A stretch of DNA of 64,000 bases, taken from NCBI GenBank assembly GCA_964400165.1, contig CAYNSX010000008.1, forward strand, positions 1 to 64,000, written 5' to 3'. Below the pieces are notes generated by a model that was not told where the DNA came from, searched no databases, and saw only the letters and a list, made by a program, of their open reading frames with translations. Shown here piece by piece: positions 8,066 through 17,279 of the stretch (positions within the stretch are counted from its first letter, which is position 1; the number at the start of each line of letters is the position of its first letter). Source of the DNA: CAYNSX01 sp964400165. GTDB lineage: Bacteria; Armatimonadota; Hebobacteria; CAYNSX01. The position numbers were made by a program, and so were the translations under genes.

Positions 8066-9195
8066 TGGCGTCGCGCCGCCCGCACGAGGCCTGCCTGGTA
8101 TTGAGCGACGGCACCGTGTTCCCCGGCCAGTCCATCGGCACGCCGGGGACAGCGGTCGGCGAGGTGGTGTTCTCGACGGCGATGACGGGCTATCAGGAGA
8201 TGTTGACCGACCCCTCGTACCGCGGCCAGATCCTGACGCTCACCTATCCGCTCATCGGCAACTACGGCACGACCGCCGAGGACGCGCAGTCGGACCGCGT
8301 GCAGGTGGCGGGGCTGATCATTCGAGAGTTATCGCCGGAGCCGAGTTCGTGGCGCGCCGACGAGGGGCTGCGCGAGTACTTGCAGCGCGAAGGTGTCGTG
8401 GCGCTGGCAGGCATCGACACGCGGGCGCTGACGCGGCGGCTGCGCACTGCGGGCGTGATGATGGGCGTCCTCACCACTGAACTCTCACCAAAGCGGGCGC
8501 TGTCGCGACTGAAGGCGGCAAAGAACTACGGCGACCTCGACTTCGTCGCCGAGGTGACGGCGAAGGGCTCGTATCAGTGGCGCGAGGGGGCGCACGGGCA
8601 GTCGGAGTTGCGCTTCGGAGAAGGGCCGGCAGTGTGCGTGGTGGACTACGGTGTGAAGCGCAACATCCTGCGTTACCTGGCGGCGGAGGGCTGCGAAGTG
8701 TTCGTCTTCCCGGCGCAGGCGAGCGCGGCGGAAGTGATGCGCCCGAAGCCGGATGTGGTGGTGCTCTCGCCGGGGCCGGGCAACCCGGCGCGCCTCGACT
8801 ACGCCATCGCCACGGTGCGCGACCTGCTCGAGACGAGCGTGCCGCTGGTGGGCATCTGCCTCGGGCATCAGTTGCTCGCTCACGCGGCCGGCGGCGGGAC
8901 GGTGAAGCTGAAGTTCGGGCACCGCGGCGCCAACCACCCGGTGCAAGACCTGGCGACCGGCGCGGTGCGCATCACCAGCCAGAACCACGGCTACGCCGTG
9001 GACGCCGCGACGCTGGCGGGCAGCGGCTTCGAGGTGACGCAGCGCAACCTGAACGACGGCACCGTCGAAGGGCTGCGCCACACCAGCAAGCCGGTGTGGT
9101 CGGTGCAGTACCACCCCGAGGCGAGCCCCGGGCCGACGGACAGCCGCGGGCTGTTCCACACCATCGCCGAGATGGCGGGGAGCGCCGGGCGATGA
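8065..9195 (+). CDS. carA: Carbamoyl-phosphate synthase small chain (glutaminase)
   Basis: Hydrolyses glutamine and passes ammonia to CarB for carbamoyl phosphate synthesis. It has 376 residues, the normal length. The N-terminal CarA domain (FSTAMTGYQEMLTDPSY) is followed by a class I amidotransferase with nucleophile Cys265 in GICLGHQ and His350/Glu352 in HPEASPGP. The start overlaps the pyrC stop (TGATG). The gene is normally adjacent to carB, but here three genes (about 2.4 kb) intervene. Confidence 0.96.
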   Translation: MASRRPHEACLVLSDGTVFPGQSIGTPGTAVGEVVFSTAMTGYQEMLTDPSYRGQILTLTYPLIGNYGTTAEDAQSDRVQVAGLIIRELSPEPSSWRADEGLREYLQREGVVALAGIDTRALTRRLRTAGVMMGVLTTELSPKRALSRLKAAKNYGDLDFVAEVTAKGSYQWREGAHGQSELRFGEGPAVCVVDYGVKRNILRYLAAEGCEVFVFPAQASAAEVMRPKPDVVVLSPGPGNPARLDYAIATVRDLLETSVPLVGICLGHQLLAHAAGGGTVKLKFGHRGANHPVQDLATGAVRITSQNHGYAVDAATLAGSGFEVTQRNLNDGTVEGLRHTSKPVWSVQYHPEASPGPTDSRGLFHTIAEMAGSAGR

Positions 9196-9710
9196 CGCGC
9201 CATCAGTTTGCCGAAGCGGTAGCGGAGCACTTGGGCGGGCTGCTAGCGCGGGAGTTCGGCGGCGCGGTGCGGGTGACGGCGGGGGTGCATCTGCCGGTGG
9301 CGGTGCGGTGCGTTCCAGCGTCCAGCGGCGGCTGGGAGTGGCGGGTGGAGACGGCGCCGGTGGAGATTGTGGTGCATGCGTCGGGTGAAGTTTCGCTGGC
9401 CGGGGTGACGACGCCGGTGCCGCTGGTGTATGCCGTCCTCGCCCCTTCCGACGAGCCGGCGGACCTCGCCGCGCTCGGGCAGGCGGCGGCGGGGGTGCGG
9501 GCAATCTTCCCGCACGCGCAGGGCTACCTGCTCGGCGAGGCGCTGGAGCCGAAGGCGGCGCTGGCGCTGCCGGGGTTCGACCGGGTGTATCCGCAGTGGG
9601 AGCATGAGCACCTGGGCAAGCGGCGGGTGTGGGTGGATGTGCGGCGGCACCTGATGCACCTGGAGTTGTCGGGGGTGTTGCCGGGCGGGCAGTTTGGAGA
9701 CCGGGAATGA
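9192..9710 (+). CDS. Unknown protein between carA and fic
   Basis: No family recognised; 172 residues, acidic to neutral, soluble, with no signal peptide or membrane segment. It has a beta-rich middle (RVETAPVEIVVHASGEVSLAGVT) and a Trp/His-rich C-terminal part (YPQWEHEHLGKRRVWVDVRRHLMHLELSG). Base composition is like that of the neighbours. It starts in ATGA overlap with carA and ends in ATGA overlap with fic. Its last residues GGQFGDRE are identical to the end of the Fic protein because a 29-nt sequence is duplicated (9682-9710 and 10452-10480). It may be the ancestral occupant of the carA-carB gap or part of the inserted cassette. Confidence 0.7.
   Translation: MTRHQFAEAVAEHLGGLLAREFGGAVRVTAGVHLPVAVRCVPASSGGWEWRVETAPVEIVVHASGEVSLAGVTTPVPLVYAVLAPSDEPADLAALGQAAAGVRAIFPHAQGYLLGEALEPKAALALPGFDRVYPQWEHEHLGKRRVWVDVRRHLMHLELSGVLPGGQFGDRE
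9682..9710 (+). repeat. 29-bp direct repeat, copy 1 (start junction of fic)
   Basis: Matches 10452-10480 at 28 of 29 positions. It encodes the C-terminal GGQFGDRE of the upstream protein, contains the GGAG Shine-Dalgarno and ends with the ATGA stop/start overlap of fic. Confidence 0.92.
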
Positions 9711-10480
9711 ACGACGCATTGAGTAACCTGTTGCAGCGAATCGACGAGAAGCAAGAGCGGGTGGCCGCGCGGCGACCGCTGCCGCCGGAAGTGGTCGCCA
9801 ACTTGCGTGAGGTGCTGGGCGTCGAATGGACCTACGAGAGCAACGCGATCGAGGGGAACTCGCTGACGCTCGCCGAGACCCGGGTGGTGGTGCTCGACGG
9901 GTTGACCATCGGGGGGAAGTCCGTGCGCGAGCACCTCGAGGCGACGAACCACTGGGCGGCGCTGCAGCACCTCGAGACGATGACGCAAGCCGGGCCGTTG
10001 AGTGAAGACGATGTGCTCACGCTCCACGGATTGATCCTGCGGGGCCTCGATGACCGGAACGCCGGGCGCTATCGCCGCGTGCAAGTGGAGATCTCCGGCA
10101 GCCGGCACCTGCCGCCGCCGCCCGGCGCGGTTCCCGGGCGGATGCGGGAATTGCTGCAGTGGGCGAACTCGGAAGCAGCCGAGGCCCGGCATCCCGTCCT
10201 GCGAGCGGCGGAGTTCCACCAGCGGTTAGTGGACATCCACCCCTTCGTTGATGGCAACGGGCGCACCGCTCGCCTGGCGCTGAATCTGATCTTGCTGCGG
10301 GCGGGCTATGTCCCCGCCATCATTCCGACGGCGCGGCGCGCCGAGTACATCGCTTCCATCGAGGCGTGGCGGCGCAAGGAGGCCGAACCGTTCGAGCGAC
10401 TCGTCGCCGAGGAAGAGGAGCGGACCCTCGACCGGTACTTGCGGGCGCTGTCGGGCGGGCAGTTTGGAGACCGCGAATGA
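9707..10480 (+). CDS. Fic-domain protein, class II with N-terminal inhibitory motif
   Basis: Fic enzymes usually transfer AMP (or another nucleotide or phosphate) to hydroxyl side chains of target proteins. The catalytic motif HPFVDGNGRTAR (178-189) is intact, with all canonical residues. The motif SNAIEG at 45-50 matches the (S/T)xxxE(G/N) inhibitory helix, which lies N-terminal to the core in class II Fic proteins, so the enzyme is probably autoinhibited. It has 257 residues, no membrane segment and no recognisable C-terminal DNA-binding domain. It starts and ends in ATGA overlaps and is bracketed by a 29-bp direct repeat. It lies between carA and the SIR2-like gene within a PyrR-controlled operon. 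Its target is unknown. Confidence 0.9.
   Translation: MNDALSNLLQRIDEKQERVAARRPLPPEVVANLREVLGVEWTYESNAIEGNSLTLAETRVVVLDGLTIGGKSVREHLEATNHWAALQHLETMTQAGPLSEDDVLTLHGLILRGLDDRNAGRYRRVQVEISGSRHLPPPPGAVPGRMRELLQWANSEAAEARHPVLRAAEFHQRLVDIHPFVDGNGRTARLALNLILLRAGYVPAIIPTARRAEYIASIEAWRRKEAEPFERLVAEEEERTLDRYLRALSGGQFGDRE
10452..10480 (+). repeat. 29-bp direct repeat, copy 2 (start junction of SIR2-like gene)
   Basis: Second copy of 9682-9710 (28/29). It supplies the C-terminal GGQFGDRE of Fic, a GGAG Shine-Dalgarno and the ATGA start of the next gene. Weak similarity continues a few codons into both following genes (MNDALS against MSEPLN). Confidence 0.92.
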
Positions 10481-11628
10481 GTGAGCCCTTGAACGCTGAA
10501 AACAAGAAACGATTCAAGGTTAAAGAATATCTGCCATGGGACAGTCGCGTGATTCTGTTCCTGGGTTCGGGGGCATCAGCGCCATTCGGTTACCCCCTCC
10601 TGCGCGACTGGAAAAGAGTACTTGGTGAACTTAGACCAGAGCATGAGTCTCGAGTCAGCGGTTTAAGGGCACGCGTGGATAATGAAGACCGGTTTGATAT
10701 TGAGACTCTCCTGGGTGAACTCACAGCCCAGCTCAAACGACTGAATTGGCTCATCGATGACAATGGCCTTGAGTCGCTGGGGCTGATTAGCAAGGACCTC
10801 CCGAAGGGATGGGAGCCTGCTAGACAACAGATTCAAGGCCTGATCCAACATATTCAGAAACAGATCCACGCGACCTACAAGAGCAACCCGGATGAAGGCG
10901 AGATTGGCAGGTCAAGACTTCGTCTACTCTGGGAGCCGGTTCTCTATCAAATCGCCGGAGCGTATAAGGCCTATCCTTTGGTTGTGACAACGAACTGGGA
11001 CGGATTATTTGAGGACTACCTTAAGGAGTCGCGTCTTGTCCCCGTAACTGGGATTGATCCACAGACTCAACTATTCCACGACTACCAGTATGATCGCGAA
11101 CTGCAAGAGAACGAAGTGCTTGTGTTGCATCTTCACGGACATGCGCATTGGTTTTCCGACAAGCACGAAAGGATTGCTTACCAGCCAATCCCCACTCCCG
11201 AAGCGCTGACTCCCGTGATCTACTACCCAACCCCCGATAAGTCCGAAGCCAGACATCCTGAGCTTCTGAAGATTGGCGATGCATTCGAGCGCGCTCTCCG
11301 CGGCGCCCGACTTGTTGTCGTGGTCGGCTATTCAGCCAGAGATGATCACATTGTTGACGCTTTCAGACGCGTCGCAAAGTCGAGGGGAGAGAACACCCTG
11401 CGAGTAGCAGTGCTGGATAGGTGCCCCGGCGTGGCAGCGGCGCGGCTCGGGAATAATAGGGAAATCGAAGCATCGCCGTATCGTACGAACCTCGGCGGTT
11501 ACGACTTCTCTGAAGCATACAGAAACCTAGAAAAAGCCATCTCATGGGAGCGCACAGACGGCCACATGTTTCAAATGGGGCCGGATTGTCCATTTAGACC
11601 GTCTGACGGAACTTCTGATGCCGCGTGA
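10477..11628 (+). CDS. SIR2-like NAD-binding protein, probable defence effector
   Basis: A 383-residue protein of the SIR2-like (sirtuin-related) family. The NAD-site motif LGSGAS (29-34), TTNWD (171-175), the histidine-rich LHLHGHAHW (217-225) and a C-terminal [12 protein letters not shown] are all visible. In characterised prokaryotic defence systems such domains hydrolyse NAD after phage infection; that role here is inference. Base composition differs sharply from its neighbours: the bases around 10501-10560 are about 42% G+C against roughly 70% in the flanking pyr genes. AAA, GAA and ATT codons are frequent. This indicates recent acquisition. It starts in ATGA overlap with fic and overlaps the carB start by 11 nt. 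Confidence 0.88.
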   Translation: MSEPLNAENKKRFKVKEYLPWDSRVILFLGSGASAPFGYPLLRDWKRVLGELRPEHESRVSGLRARVDNEDRFDIETLLGELTAQLKRLNWLIDDNGLESLGLISKDLPKGWEPARQQIQGLIQHIQKQIHATYKSNPDEGEIGRSRLRLLWEPVLYQIAGAYKAYPLVVTTNWDGLFEDYLKESRLVPVTGIDPQTQLFHDYQYDRELQENEVLVLHLHGHAHWFSDKHERIAYQPIPTPEALTPVIYYPTPDKSEARHPELLKIGDAFERALRGARLVVVVGYSARDDHIVDAFRRVAKSRGENTLRVAVLDRCPGVAAARLGNNREIEASPYRTNLGGYDFSEAYRNLEKAISWERTDGHMFQMGPDCPFRPSDGTSDAA

Positions 11629-14600
11629 CGCGTCGCTGCGGACGGTGATGGTGATCGGGTCGGGGCCGATTGTCATCGGCCAGGCGGCGGAATTCGATTA
11701 CGCGGGCACGCAGGCGTGCCGGGCGCTGCGGGAAGAGGGCGTGCGCATCGTGCTCATCAACTCGAACCCGGCGACGATTATGACCGACCCGGAACTGGCC
11801 GACCGCATCTACCTGGAGCCGCTGACGCCGGAGTTCTGCGCCAAGGTCATCGAACGGGAGCGGCCCGACGGCCTGTTGCCGACGCTGGGCGGGCAGACCG
11901 GCCTCAACCTCGCCGCGCAACTGGCGGAGATGGGGGTGCTCGACGCGCACGGCGTGCGGATGCTGGGCACGCCGCTGCATGCCATCCAGGATGCGGAAGA
12001 CCGGGCGCGCTTCAAGAGTCTCATGGGCGACATCGGCGAGCCGGTGCCGCCGAGCGACACGGTGCACACCGTTGCGGAGGCCGAGCGCGTCGCGCAGGAC
12101 ATCGAATATCCGGTGATCGTGCGGCCGGCGTACACGCTGGGCGGGACGGGCGGCGGCATCGCGCGCGATGCGCGCATGCTCCGGACGATCGCGCAGCGCG
12201 GGCTCGAGGTGAGCATGATCGGGCAAGTGCTCATCGAGCAGTGCCTGACGGGCTGGAAGGAAATCGAGTACGAGGTCATCCGCGACGCGGCGGGCACCGG
12301 CATCGTCGTCTGCAATATGGAGAACTTCGACCCGATGGGCATCCACACCGGCGACAGCATCGTCATCGCGCCGAGCCAGACGCTGTCGGACCGCGAGTAC
12401 CATATGCTGCGCCGCGCGTCGCTGAACATCATCCGGGCGCTCGGCGTCGAGGGCGGGTGCAATGTGCAACTGGCGCTCGACCCGCACAGCGAGCAGTACT
12501 TCGTCATCGAAGTGAACCCGCGGGTGAGCCGGTCGAGCGCGCTGGCGTCGAAGGCGACGGGTTATCCGATTGCGCGGGTGGCGGCGAAAATTGCGGTCGG
12601 GCTGCGGCTCGACGAAATCCCGAACGCGGTGACGGGCGAGACGCTGGCGTGCTTCGAGCCGGCGCTCGATTACTGCGTGGTGAAAATCCCGCGCTGGCCG
12701 TTCGACAAGTTCCGCTCCGGCGACCGCACCATCGGCACGCAGATGAAGGCGACGGGCGAGGTGATGGCGATTGCGCCCACCTTCGAACAGGCGCTGCAGA
12801 AGGCAGTGCGCTCGCTGGAGACAGGACAGATGGGTCTCTTCGACCGGGCGGTCGCCGACCTGCAGGACGACCAGATCGAGGACTTGCTGCGACGGCCGAC
12901 CGACCAGCGGCTGTGGGCGATTGCAGAAGCGTTCCGCCGCGGGCAGGGCGTCGCCGAAGTGCAGCGGCTGACGCATATCGACCCGTGGTTCCTGACGCGC
13001 GTGCGGAACCTGGTGCGACAGGAAGAGGTGGTGCGCGAGGGGCTGGAGGCACCGCACAGCGCCGCGCTGAAGGCGCTGGGGTTCTCGGACGCCGAGGGCG
13101 CGCGATTGGCGGACCTGGACGAGGACACGGTGCGCGCCGCGCGGCAGGCGGCGGAGGTGCGGCCGGTCTTCAAGATGGTGGACACTTGCGCGGCGGAGTT
13201 CGATGCGCGCACGCCGTACTTCTACTCCGCGTATCCGCCGCCGGGCACGACGACGGAGAGCGAGGCGACCCCGACCGCGCGGCGCAAGGCCATCGTCATC
13301 GGGTCGGGGCCGATCCGCATCGGGCAGGGCATCGAGTTCGATTACTGCTGCGTGCACTCGGCGTGGGCGCTGCGCGAGGCGGGCTACGAAGCCATCCTGA
13401 TCAACAGCAACCCGGAGACGGTGAGCACGGACTTCGACACCTCCGACCGGCTCTATTTCGAGCCGCTGACCGCCGAGGATGTCCTGGAGGTCATCGAGCG
13501 CGAGCGGCCGGAGGGCGTCATCGTGCAGTTCGGCGGGCAGACGGCGCTCAATCTCGCCGAGGCGCTGCAGGCGGCGGGTGTGCGCATTCTCGGCACCGCG
13601 TTTGAGGACATCGACCGCGCCGAGAACCGGGCACGCTTCGACGACTTGCTGCACCAACTCGGCATCCCGCGCCCGCAGGGGGTCGGCGTTCGGTCGGTGC
13701 CCGAAGGGCTGGAGGCGGCGCGGGGGCTGGGGATGCCGGTGGTGGTGCGGCCATCGTATGTGCTGGGCGGGGCGGCGATGGTGATCGTGTACAGCGAGGA
13801 ACAACTGGCAGACTTTCTTGCCGAGGCGGCGCTGGTCAGCCCGTCGCACCCGGTGCTGGTGGACCGGTATGTGACCGGCGTCGAGGTCGAGGTGGACTTG
13901 CTCTGCGACGGCGAACGGGTGTGCATCCCGGGCGTGATGGAGCACATCGAGCGGTCGGGCGTGCACTCGGGCGACAGCATGGCGGTCTATCCGCCGGTGA
14001 CGCTCACCGAAGAGACGATCGCCACGCTCGCCGAGTACGCGACCCGCATCGCCCTGGCGCTGCGGGTGCGGGGCGTGATGAACCTGCAGGCGGTGGTCGC
14101 CGAGGGGCAGGTGCTCATCCTCGAAGTGAATCCGCGGGCGAGCCGGACGGTACCGTTCCTCTCGAAGGCGACGGGCATCCCGATGGTGCACGCGGCGACG
14201 CAGATGATGCTGGGCAAGTCGCTGCGCGACCTCGGCTTGCCCGAGGGGCTGGTGGCGCCCCGGCCGTACTACGCGGTGAAGGCGCCGGTGTTCTCGTTCA
14301 GCAAACTGGCGGCCGTGGACATCGCGCTGGGGCCGGAGATGAAATCCACCGGCGAGATTATGGCGATCGACCCGTCGTATCCGCGGGCGCTGTACAAGGC
14401 GCTGCTGGCGGCGGACATCGGCGTGCGCGACGGGCGGGCGCTGCTGGCGACCATCGCCGACCGCGACAAGGACGAGGCGCTGCCGCTGCTGGCGGGGTTC
14501 CATGAGGCGGGCTACCGCCTCTACGCCACTACGGGGACGGCGCAGTTCCTCGCCGGGCAGCGCATCCCGGCGACGCCGGTGAAGAAGTTGAGCGAGGGGA

Positions 14601-14878
14601 CCCCGAATGTGGTGGACCTGATTGCGAGCGAGGGCGTCGATGTCGTCATCAACACGACCTCGCTCGGGCGGCGGCCCGACCGCGACGGGGCGCGCATCCG
14701 GCGGGCGTCGGTCGAGCATGGGGTGCCGTGCCTGACTTCGCTCGATACGGTGCGGGCGCTGCTGACCGCGCTGCAAGGGCGCGGCGACGGGGAGATGGGA
14801 GTGAAGACGCTGCAAGAGTATTTGGGGATTGAGACCTCTCCCCCTGCCCCTCTCCAACGAGTGGAGAGGGGGGAATGA
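11618..14878 (+). CDS. carB: Carbamoyl-phosphate synthase large chain
   Basis: Makes carbamoyl phosphate from bicarbonate, two ATP and ammonia delivered by CarA. It has 1086 residues, with two homologous ATP-grasp halves ([20 protein letters not shown] at the start and [19 protein letters not shown] in the second half) and a C-terminal MGS-like allosteric domain. The start [17 protein letters not shown] aligns well with family starts and overlaps the SIR2-like gene by 11 nt. The last about 13 residues after YLGIE (Ser/Pro/Leu/Arg-rich) are encoded by a CTCTCC/GGAGAG palindromic repeat (14847-14871), which also supplies the stop region. Confidence 0.97.
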   Translation: MPRDASLRTVMVIGSGPIVIGQAAEFDYAGTQACRALREEGVRIVLINSNPATIMTDPELADRIYLEPLTPEFCAKVIERERPDGLLPTLGGQTGLNLAAQLAEMGVLDAHGVRMLGTPLHAIQDAEDRARFKSLMGDIGEPVPPSDTVHTVAEAERVAQDIEYPVIVRPAYTLGGTGGGIARDARMLRTIAQRGLEVSMIGQVLIEQCLTGWKEIEYEVIRDAAGTGIVVCNMENFDPMGIHTGDSIVIAPSQTLSDREYHMLRRASLNIIRALGVEGGCNVQLALDPHSEQYFVIEVNPRVSRSSALASKATGYPIARVAAKIAVGLRLDEIPNAVTGETLACFEPALDYCVVKIPRWPFDKFRSGDRTIGTQMKATGEVMAIAPTFEQALQKAVRSLETGQMGLFDRAVADLQDDQIEDLLRRPTDQRLWAIAEAFRRGQGVAEVQRLTHIDPWFLTRVRNLVRQEEVVREGLEAPHSAALKALGFSDAEGARLADLDEDTVRAARQAAEVRPVFKMVDTCAAEFDARTPYFYSAYPPPGTTTESEATPTARRKAIVIGSGPIRIGQGIEFDYCCVHSAWALREAGYEAILINSNPETVSTDFDTSDRLYFEPLTAEDVLEVIERERPEGVIVQFGGQTALNLAEALQAAGVRILGTAFEDIDRAENRARFDDLLHQLGIPRPQGVGVRSVPEGLEAARGLGMPVVVRPSYVLGGAAMVIVYSEEQLADFLAEAALVSPSHPVLVDRYVTGVEVEVDLLCDGERVCIPGVMEHIERSGVHSGDSMAVYPPVTLTEETIATLAEYATRIALALRVRGVMNLQAVVAEGQVLILEVNPRASRTVPFLSKATGIPMVHAATQMMLGKSLRDLGLPEGLVAPRPYYAVKAPVFSFSKLAAVDIALGPEMKSTGEIMAIDPSYPRALYKALLAADIGVRDGRALLATIADRDKDEALPLLAGFHEAGYRLYATTGTAQFLAGQRIPATPVKKLSEGTPNVVDLIASEGVDVVINTTSLGRRPDRDGARIRRASVEHGVPCLTSLDTVRALLTALQGRGDGEMGVKTLQEYLGIETSPPAPLQRVERGE

Positions 14879-14996
14879 CAGTGACCCATACTGTTCCCCC
14901 TCCCCTTACAGGAGAGGGGGATAGGGGGGGAGACCGTGTGCGCGCCGCGGAACTGCGACCCCACCCCAACCCCTCCCCGTTCACGGGGAGGGGCAG
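14834..14996. repeat. Palindromic repeats overlapping carB 3' end
   Basis: Three hairpins lie in a row: 14847-14871 (inside the carB coding end), about 14901-14925 and 14970-14993. All are variants of CCCCTCTCC/GGAGAGGGG or CCCCTCCCC/GGGGAGGGG. None is followed by a T-run, so they are not typical terminators. Confidence 0.75.
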
Positions 14997-15026
14997 AGGA
15001 AGTGCGTTGATTGAGGGAACGACTGA

Positions 15027-15203
15027 ATGAGAAAGCGGGCGAAACCGAAGCCGGCGGCGCCGCGGAGCGAGAATGCGCGGCGGGCGCACTTTCGCAAGGC
15101 GGGGGCGCAGCAACCGTCGCCCGAGGCGCTGCGCAAGCGGGCGCGGCGGGAGCAGAAGCGGCGCGAGCGAAAAGCGCTCGAGACGGGACAGGAACCGGAA
15201 TGA
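15027..15203 (+). CDS. Small Arg/Lys-rich protein, hypothetical
   Basis: A 58-residue open frame beginning MRKRAKPKP and ending in an acidic EPE tail. It is extremely basic (about one third Arg/Lys), Ala/Glu-containing and probably helical. It could be a nucleic-acid- or ribosome-associated protein, but no family is recognised. GAGGGAACGACTGA precedes the ATG, giving a modest Shine-Dalgarno. It lies on the same strand 148 nt after carB, between repeat blocks. G+C-rich antisense or chance coding cannot be excluded. Confidence 0.4.
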   Translation: MRKRAKPKPAAPRSENARRAHFRKAGAQQPSPEALRKRARREQKRRERKALETGQEPE

Positions 15204-15208
15204 AATGC

Positions 15209-15277
15209 GGTGTCAGGTGAAAAGTGTCAAGTGAAAGTCGACTCGCTGTGTTCTACACCTGACACCATTCACTTGAC
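15209..15277. repeat. Imperfect inverted/direct repeat (GTGTCARGTGAAA)
   Basis: Two direct copies of GTGTCARGTGAAA (from 15210 and 15224) face two reverse-complement copies. A perfect 11-bp pair is GGTGTCAGGTG (15209-15219) with CACCTGACACC (15256-15266); GTCAAGTGAA (15226-15235) pairs with TTCACTTGAC (15268-15277). No T-run follows. It could be a hairpin repeat or a remnant of a small mobile element. Confidence 0.6.
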
Positions 15278-15299
15278 AGGTCTGCTGGCAGGCAAAGTG

Positions 15300-15420
15300 C
15301 CTGCCCCCCAATCGTTTTCTCCCCTCTCCACGCAAGTGGGGAGGGGTTGGGGGGAGGGGACAACGCCGGGGGGATGCCTACCCCCTTGAGGAATGGAACC
15401 CCGGTCAAGACCGGGGCGCT
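15300..15420. repeat. Palindromic repeats downstream of pseudopilin gene
   Basis: Hairpins CCCCTCTCCA/TGGGGAGGGG (15321-15346) and CCCCGGTC/GACCGGGG (15399-15416). The region 15204-15428 contains no gene that I can support. Confidence 0.7.
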
Positions 15421-15428
15421 ACCCAATC

Positions 15429-16076
15429 CTACCCCGCCTGGGCTTTGAGTTTCTGGTCGTAGCGGTCGGGCCACTCGGCGATGGGGACGCGGATGACGGC
15501 GTTGTCCTGTTGCAGGATGAGCGCGTGGCCGCCTTCCGGGGGGAGTTCGTCGTAGTCTTTCTCGGGGTCGAAGCGGCTGGCCCAGTGCCAGTGACATTCG
15601 AGCAGGGGCGTGAGGCCGCCGTACTTGCCGAAGCCGAAGGGCGGGCCGTTGGCGGCCCACCAACGCAACTCGATCGCGCGCTTCCAGCGGGGGATGTAGC
15701 CGTAACTGACACCGCCCGGGAAATAGAGATTTCCCTCGATGCGGATGTTGCCGGGGAACTGGCCGTGCAGCGGGTCGAGCGGGCAGCGAAAGATACGGGC
15801 GTCGGTGACGAAGACCGGGTAGGTGGTGGAGATGTGCGGGGCATCGATGCCGCCGGCGTCGTCTTTGTACATCGTCAGCGCCATCCCGATCTGGCGCAGG
15901 TTGCTCATGCAACTGCTGATGTGGGCGCGGCGGCGGACGCTGCCGATGACGGGCAGCAGAATCGCCGCCAGGATGGCGATGATGACGATGACGATGAGGA
16001 CTTCGACGAGGGTGAAGCCGGTCCGATGTGTCCGGCCGGCTCGTCGACTAGCGAATGCGCCGTTTCGCGTGAGCAT
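15429..16076 (-). CDS. Type II pseudopilin-like protein with prepilin signal
   Basis: 215 residues. The N-terminus has a class III (prepilin peptidase) signal: RTG/FTLVEV with cleavage after Gly20 and the conserved Glu five residues later. The following hydrophobic helix (LIVIVIIAILAAILLPVIG) would anchor and assemble it. The segment SSCMSNLRQIGMALTMYKDD resembles the many pseudopilin-like proteins of Planctomycetes and Armatimonadota. The C-terminal part has RCPLDP and an aromatic-rich globular region. It is probably an envelope or secretion-associated minor pilin. No pilus assembly genes are adjacent; a GspF-domain protein lies 30 kb away. Confidence 0.85.
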   Translation of the reverse strand: MLTRNGAFASRRAGRTHRTGFTLVEVLIVIVIIAILAAILLPVIGSVRRRAHISSCMSNLRQIGMALTMYKDDAGGIDAPHISTTYPVFVTDARIFRCPLDPLHGQFPGNIRIEGNLYFPGGVSYGYIPRWKRAIELRWWAANGPPFGFGKYGGLTPLLECHWHWASRFDPEKDYDELPPEGGHALILQQDNAVIRVPIAEWPDRYDQKLKAQAG

Positions 16077-16140
16077 TCGGATGATTCTGACAGATTGACA
16101 GGATCCTCGGAAGGCGCGACCTGACAGTCCGAGGCCAGAG

Positions 16141-17214
16141 TCAATGAATTGCGTTATTAGTCCCGCGGATCAGGTCTTCGACGAGCGTTTCAGGTGGAAT
16201 TGCGAGTTCGAATGTATTCATGGGGAGAGGCTTCCCGAAGCTGTGCATCTTCACAATTTCACGCACGCCCCATGACTCGATCGGCCCCAGGGTCGGTTCC
16301 ACCACGCGGCTTTCACCCTTCCATACCATTGCGATCCAGAGACCGGGGGCCAGTTTTCGCAGTTTCGCCGCCTCGCCGATGGAAGCCCGAGTGGGTTTGC
16401 CGGGACGCCTGGAAACGAAGGAAGTCTTGACCGGCAAATACCCATAGTCCGGCGCCAACCAATAGCGCCAGACATTTCCGAAACCCTCGCCAAATGTCGC
16501 GGTGCCTTCCAGAATGATGCAGTCGTAGCCATTCACCCTCTCCTGGCCAGCAACGCGCCACACGGTTCCAGACTCGGCGGCAAGCGGGAGCTGCTGTGTC
16601 CCGGCGAGCACTTCGATCACTTGCGGGCCGTAGAAGACCGCACGAAGGCGGTCGCCAGGCGCGGGTGCAACGCGGGCAATCTTGTTCGGATGAATCACCA
16701 AGCGCGCTTCAACGCCATCGCAGGCAGCCTCTTCTTCTACGCCAGTGACGACATCATAGCCCGCACGGTGCAGTACCAGTGGCGGCTGAAGCTTCGTGTG
16801 ACGCACGGACCACTTGGCGCCATCGCGCGCCAACTCGACTCGATCTACTTGCTCCTTCACGAACTGGGCGAGTGCGTCCTTCTGCTCTTGTTCCGAGAGT
16901 GTCTCACCCCGGGCGCGATGGATGGCGAGCTCACTCTCGAGTGCACCTTTCCGGCGCGCGGCCAGGGCTTCGTCGCTTAGCGTACTTCGGTACTCGATCC
17001 TGACTGAGATCATATCGAGACGGGCGGTGCGATCGGAGAGGGCCTGCCACACAGCTTTAGCATCTGGATCAGCGAATGACTGTCTCTGACTCAAGTCGGA
17101 GTGCGAAACCAAATTCGCGCGTGATTGGTCGCGTGGGGAAGTCTGCGGTTGCGCCGCGGTGAGAATCACTAACGCCCCAATGACGACTGTCCCAATCGGT
17201 CTGCCCATTTGCAT
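16141..17214 (-). CDS. Secreted protein, possibly LolA-like fold
   Basis: 357 residues; function not recognised. The N-terminal MQMGRPIGTVVIGALVILTAAQ is a signal peptide. The rest is periplasmic-looking, with a charged helical region (about 50-110) and later beta-rich stretches (VWRVAGQERVNGYDCIILEG, YWLAPDYGYLPVKTSFV). These are reminiscent of outer-membrane-lipoprotein-sorting-like proteins. The start at 17214 is preceded by AAGGA 8 nt upstream; the frame runs open further but would then overlap the thioredoxin gene. G+C is somewhat lower than in the neighbours. It follows the TlpA pair on the same strand, separated by 65 bp. Confidence 0.7.
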   Translation of the reverse strand: MQMGRPIGTVVIGALVILTAAQPQTSPRDQSRANLVSHSDLSQRQSFADPDAKAVWQALSDRTARLDMISVRIEYRSTLSDEALAARRKGALESELAIHRARGETLSEQEQKDALAQFVKEQVDRVELARDGAKWSVRHTKLQPPLVLHRAGYDVVTGVEEEAACDGVEARLVIHPNKIARVAPAPGDRLRAVFYGPQVIEVLAGTQQLPLAAESGTVWRVAGQERVNGYDCIILEGTATFGEGFGNVWRYWLAPDYGYLPVKTSFVSRRPGKPTRASIGEAAKLRKLAPGLWIAMVWKGESRVVEPTLGPIESWGVREIVKMHSFGKPLPMNTFELAIPPETLVEDLIRGTNNAIH

Positions 17215-17279
17215 AGTCCCCGTCCTTACCCGATCACTATGCCGACATTCTACCCCTTTGGGGCACGAACCCGTCGATT

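Noticed and set aside
11594..14857. 1087-codon open frame on the minus strand opposite carB
   Set aside because: Exact antisense of carB in the G+C-rich third-position frame; Arg/His-rich, no homology, while the plus strand is an obvious CarB.
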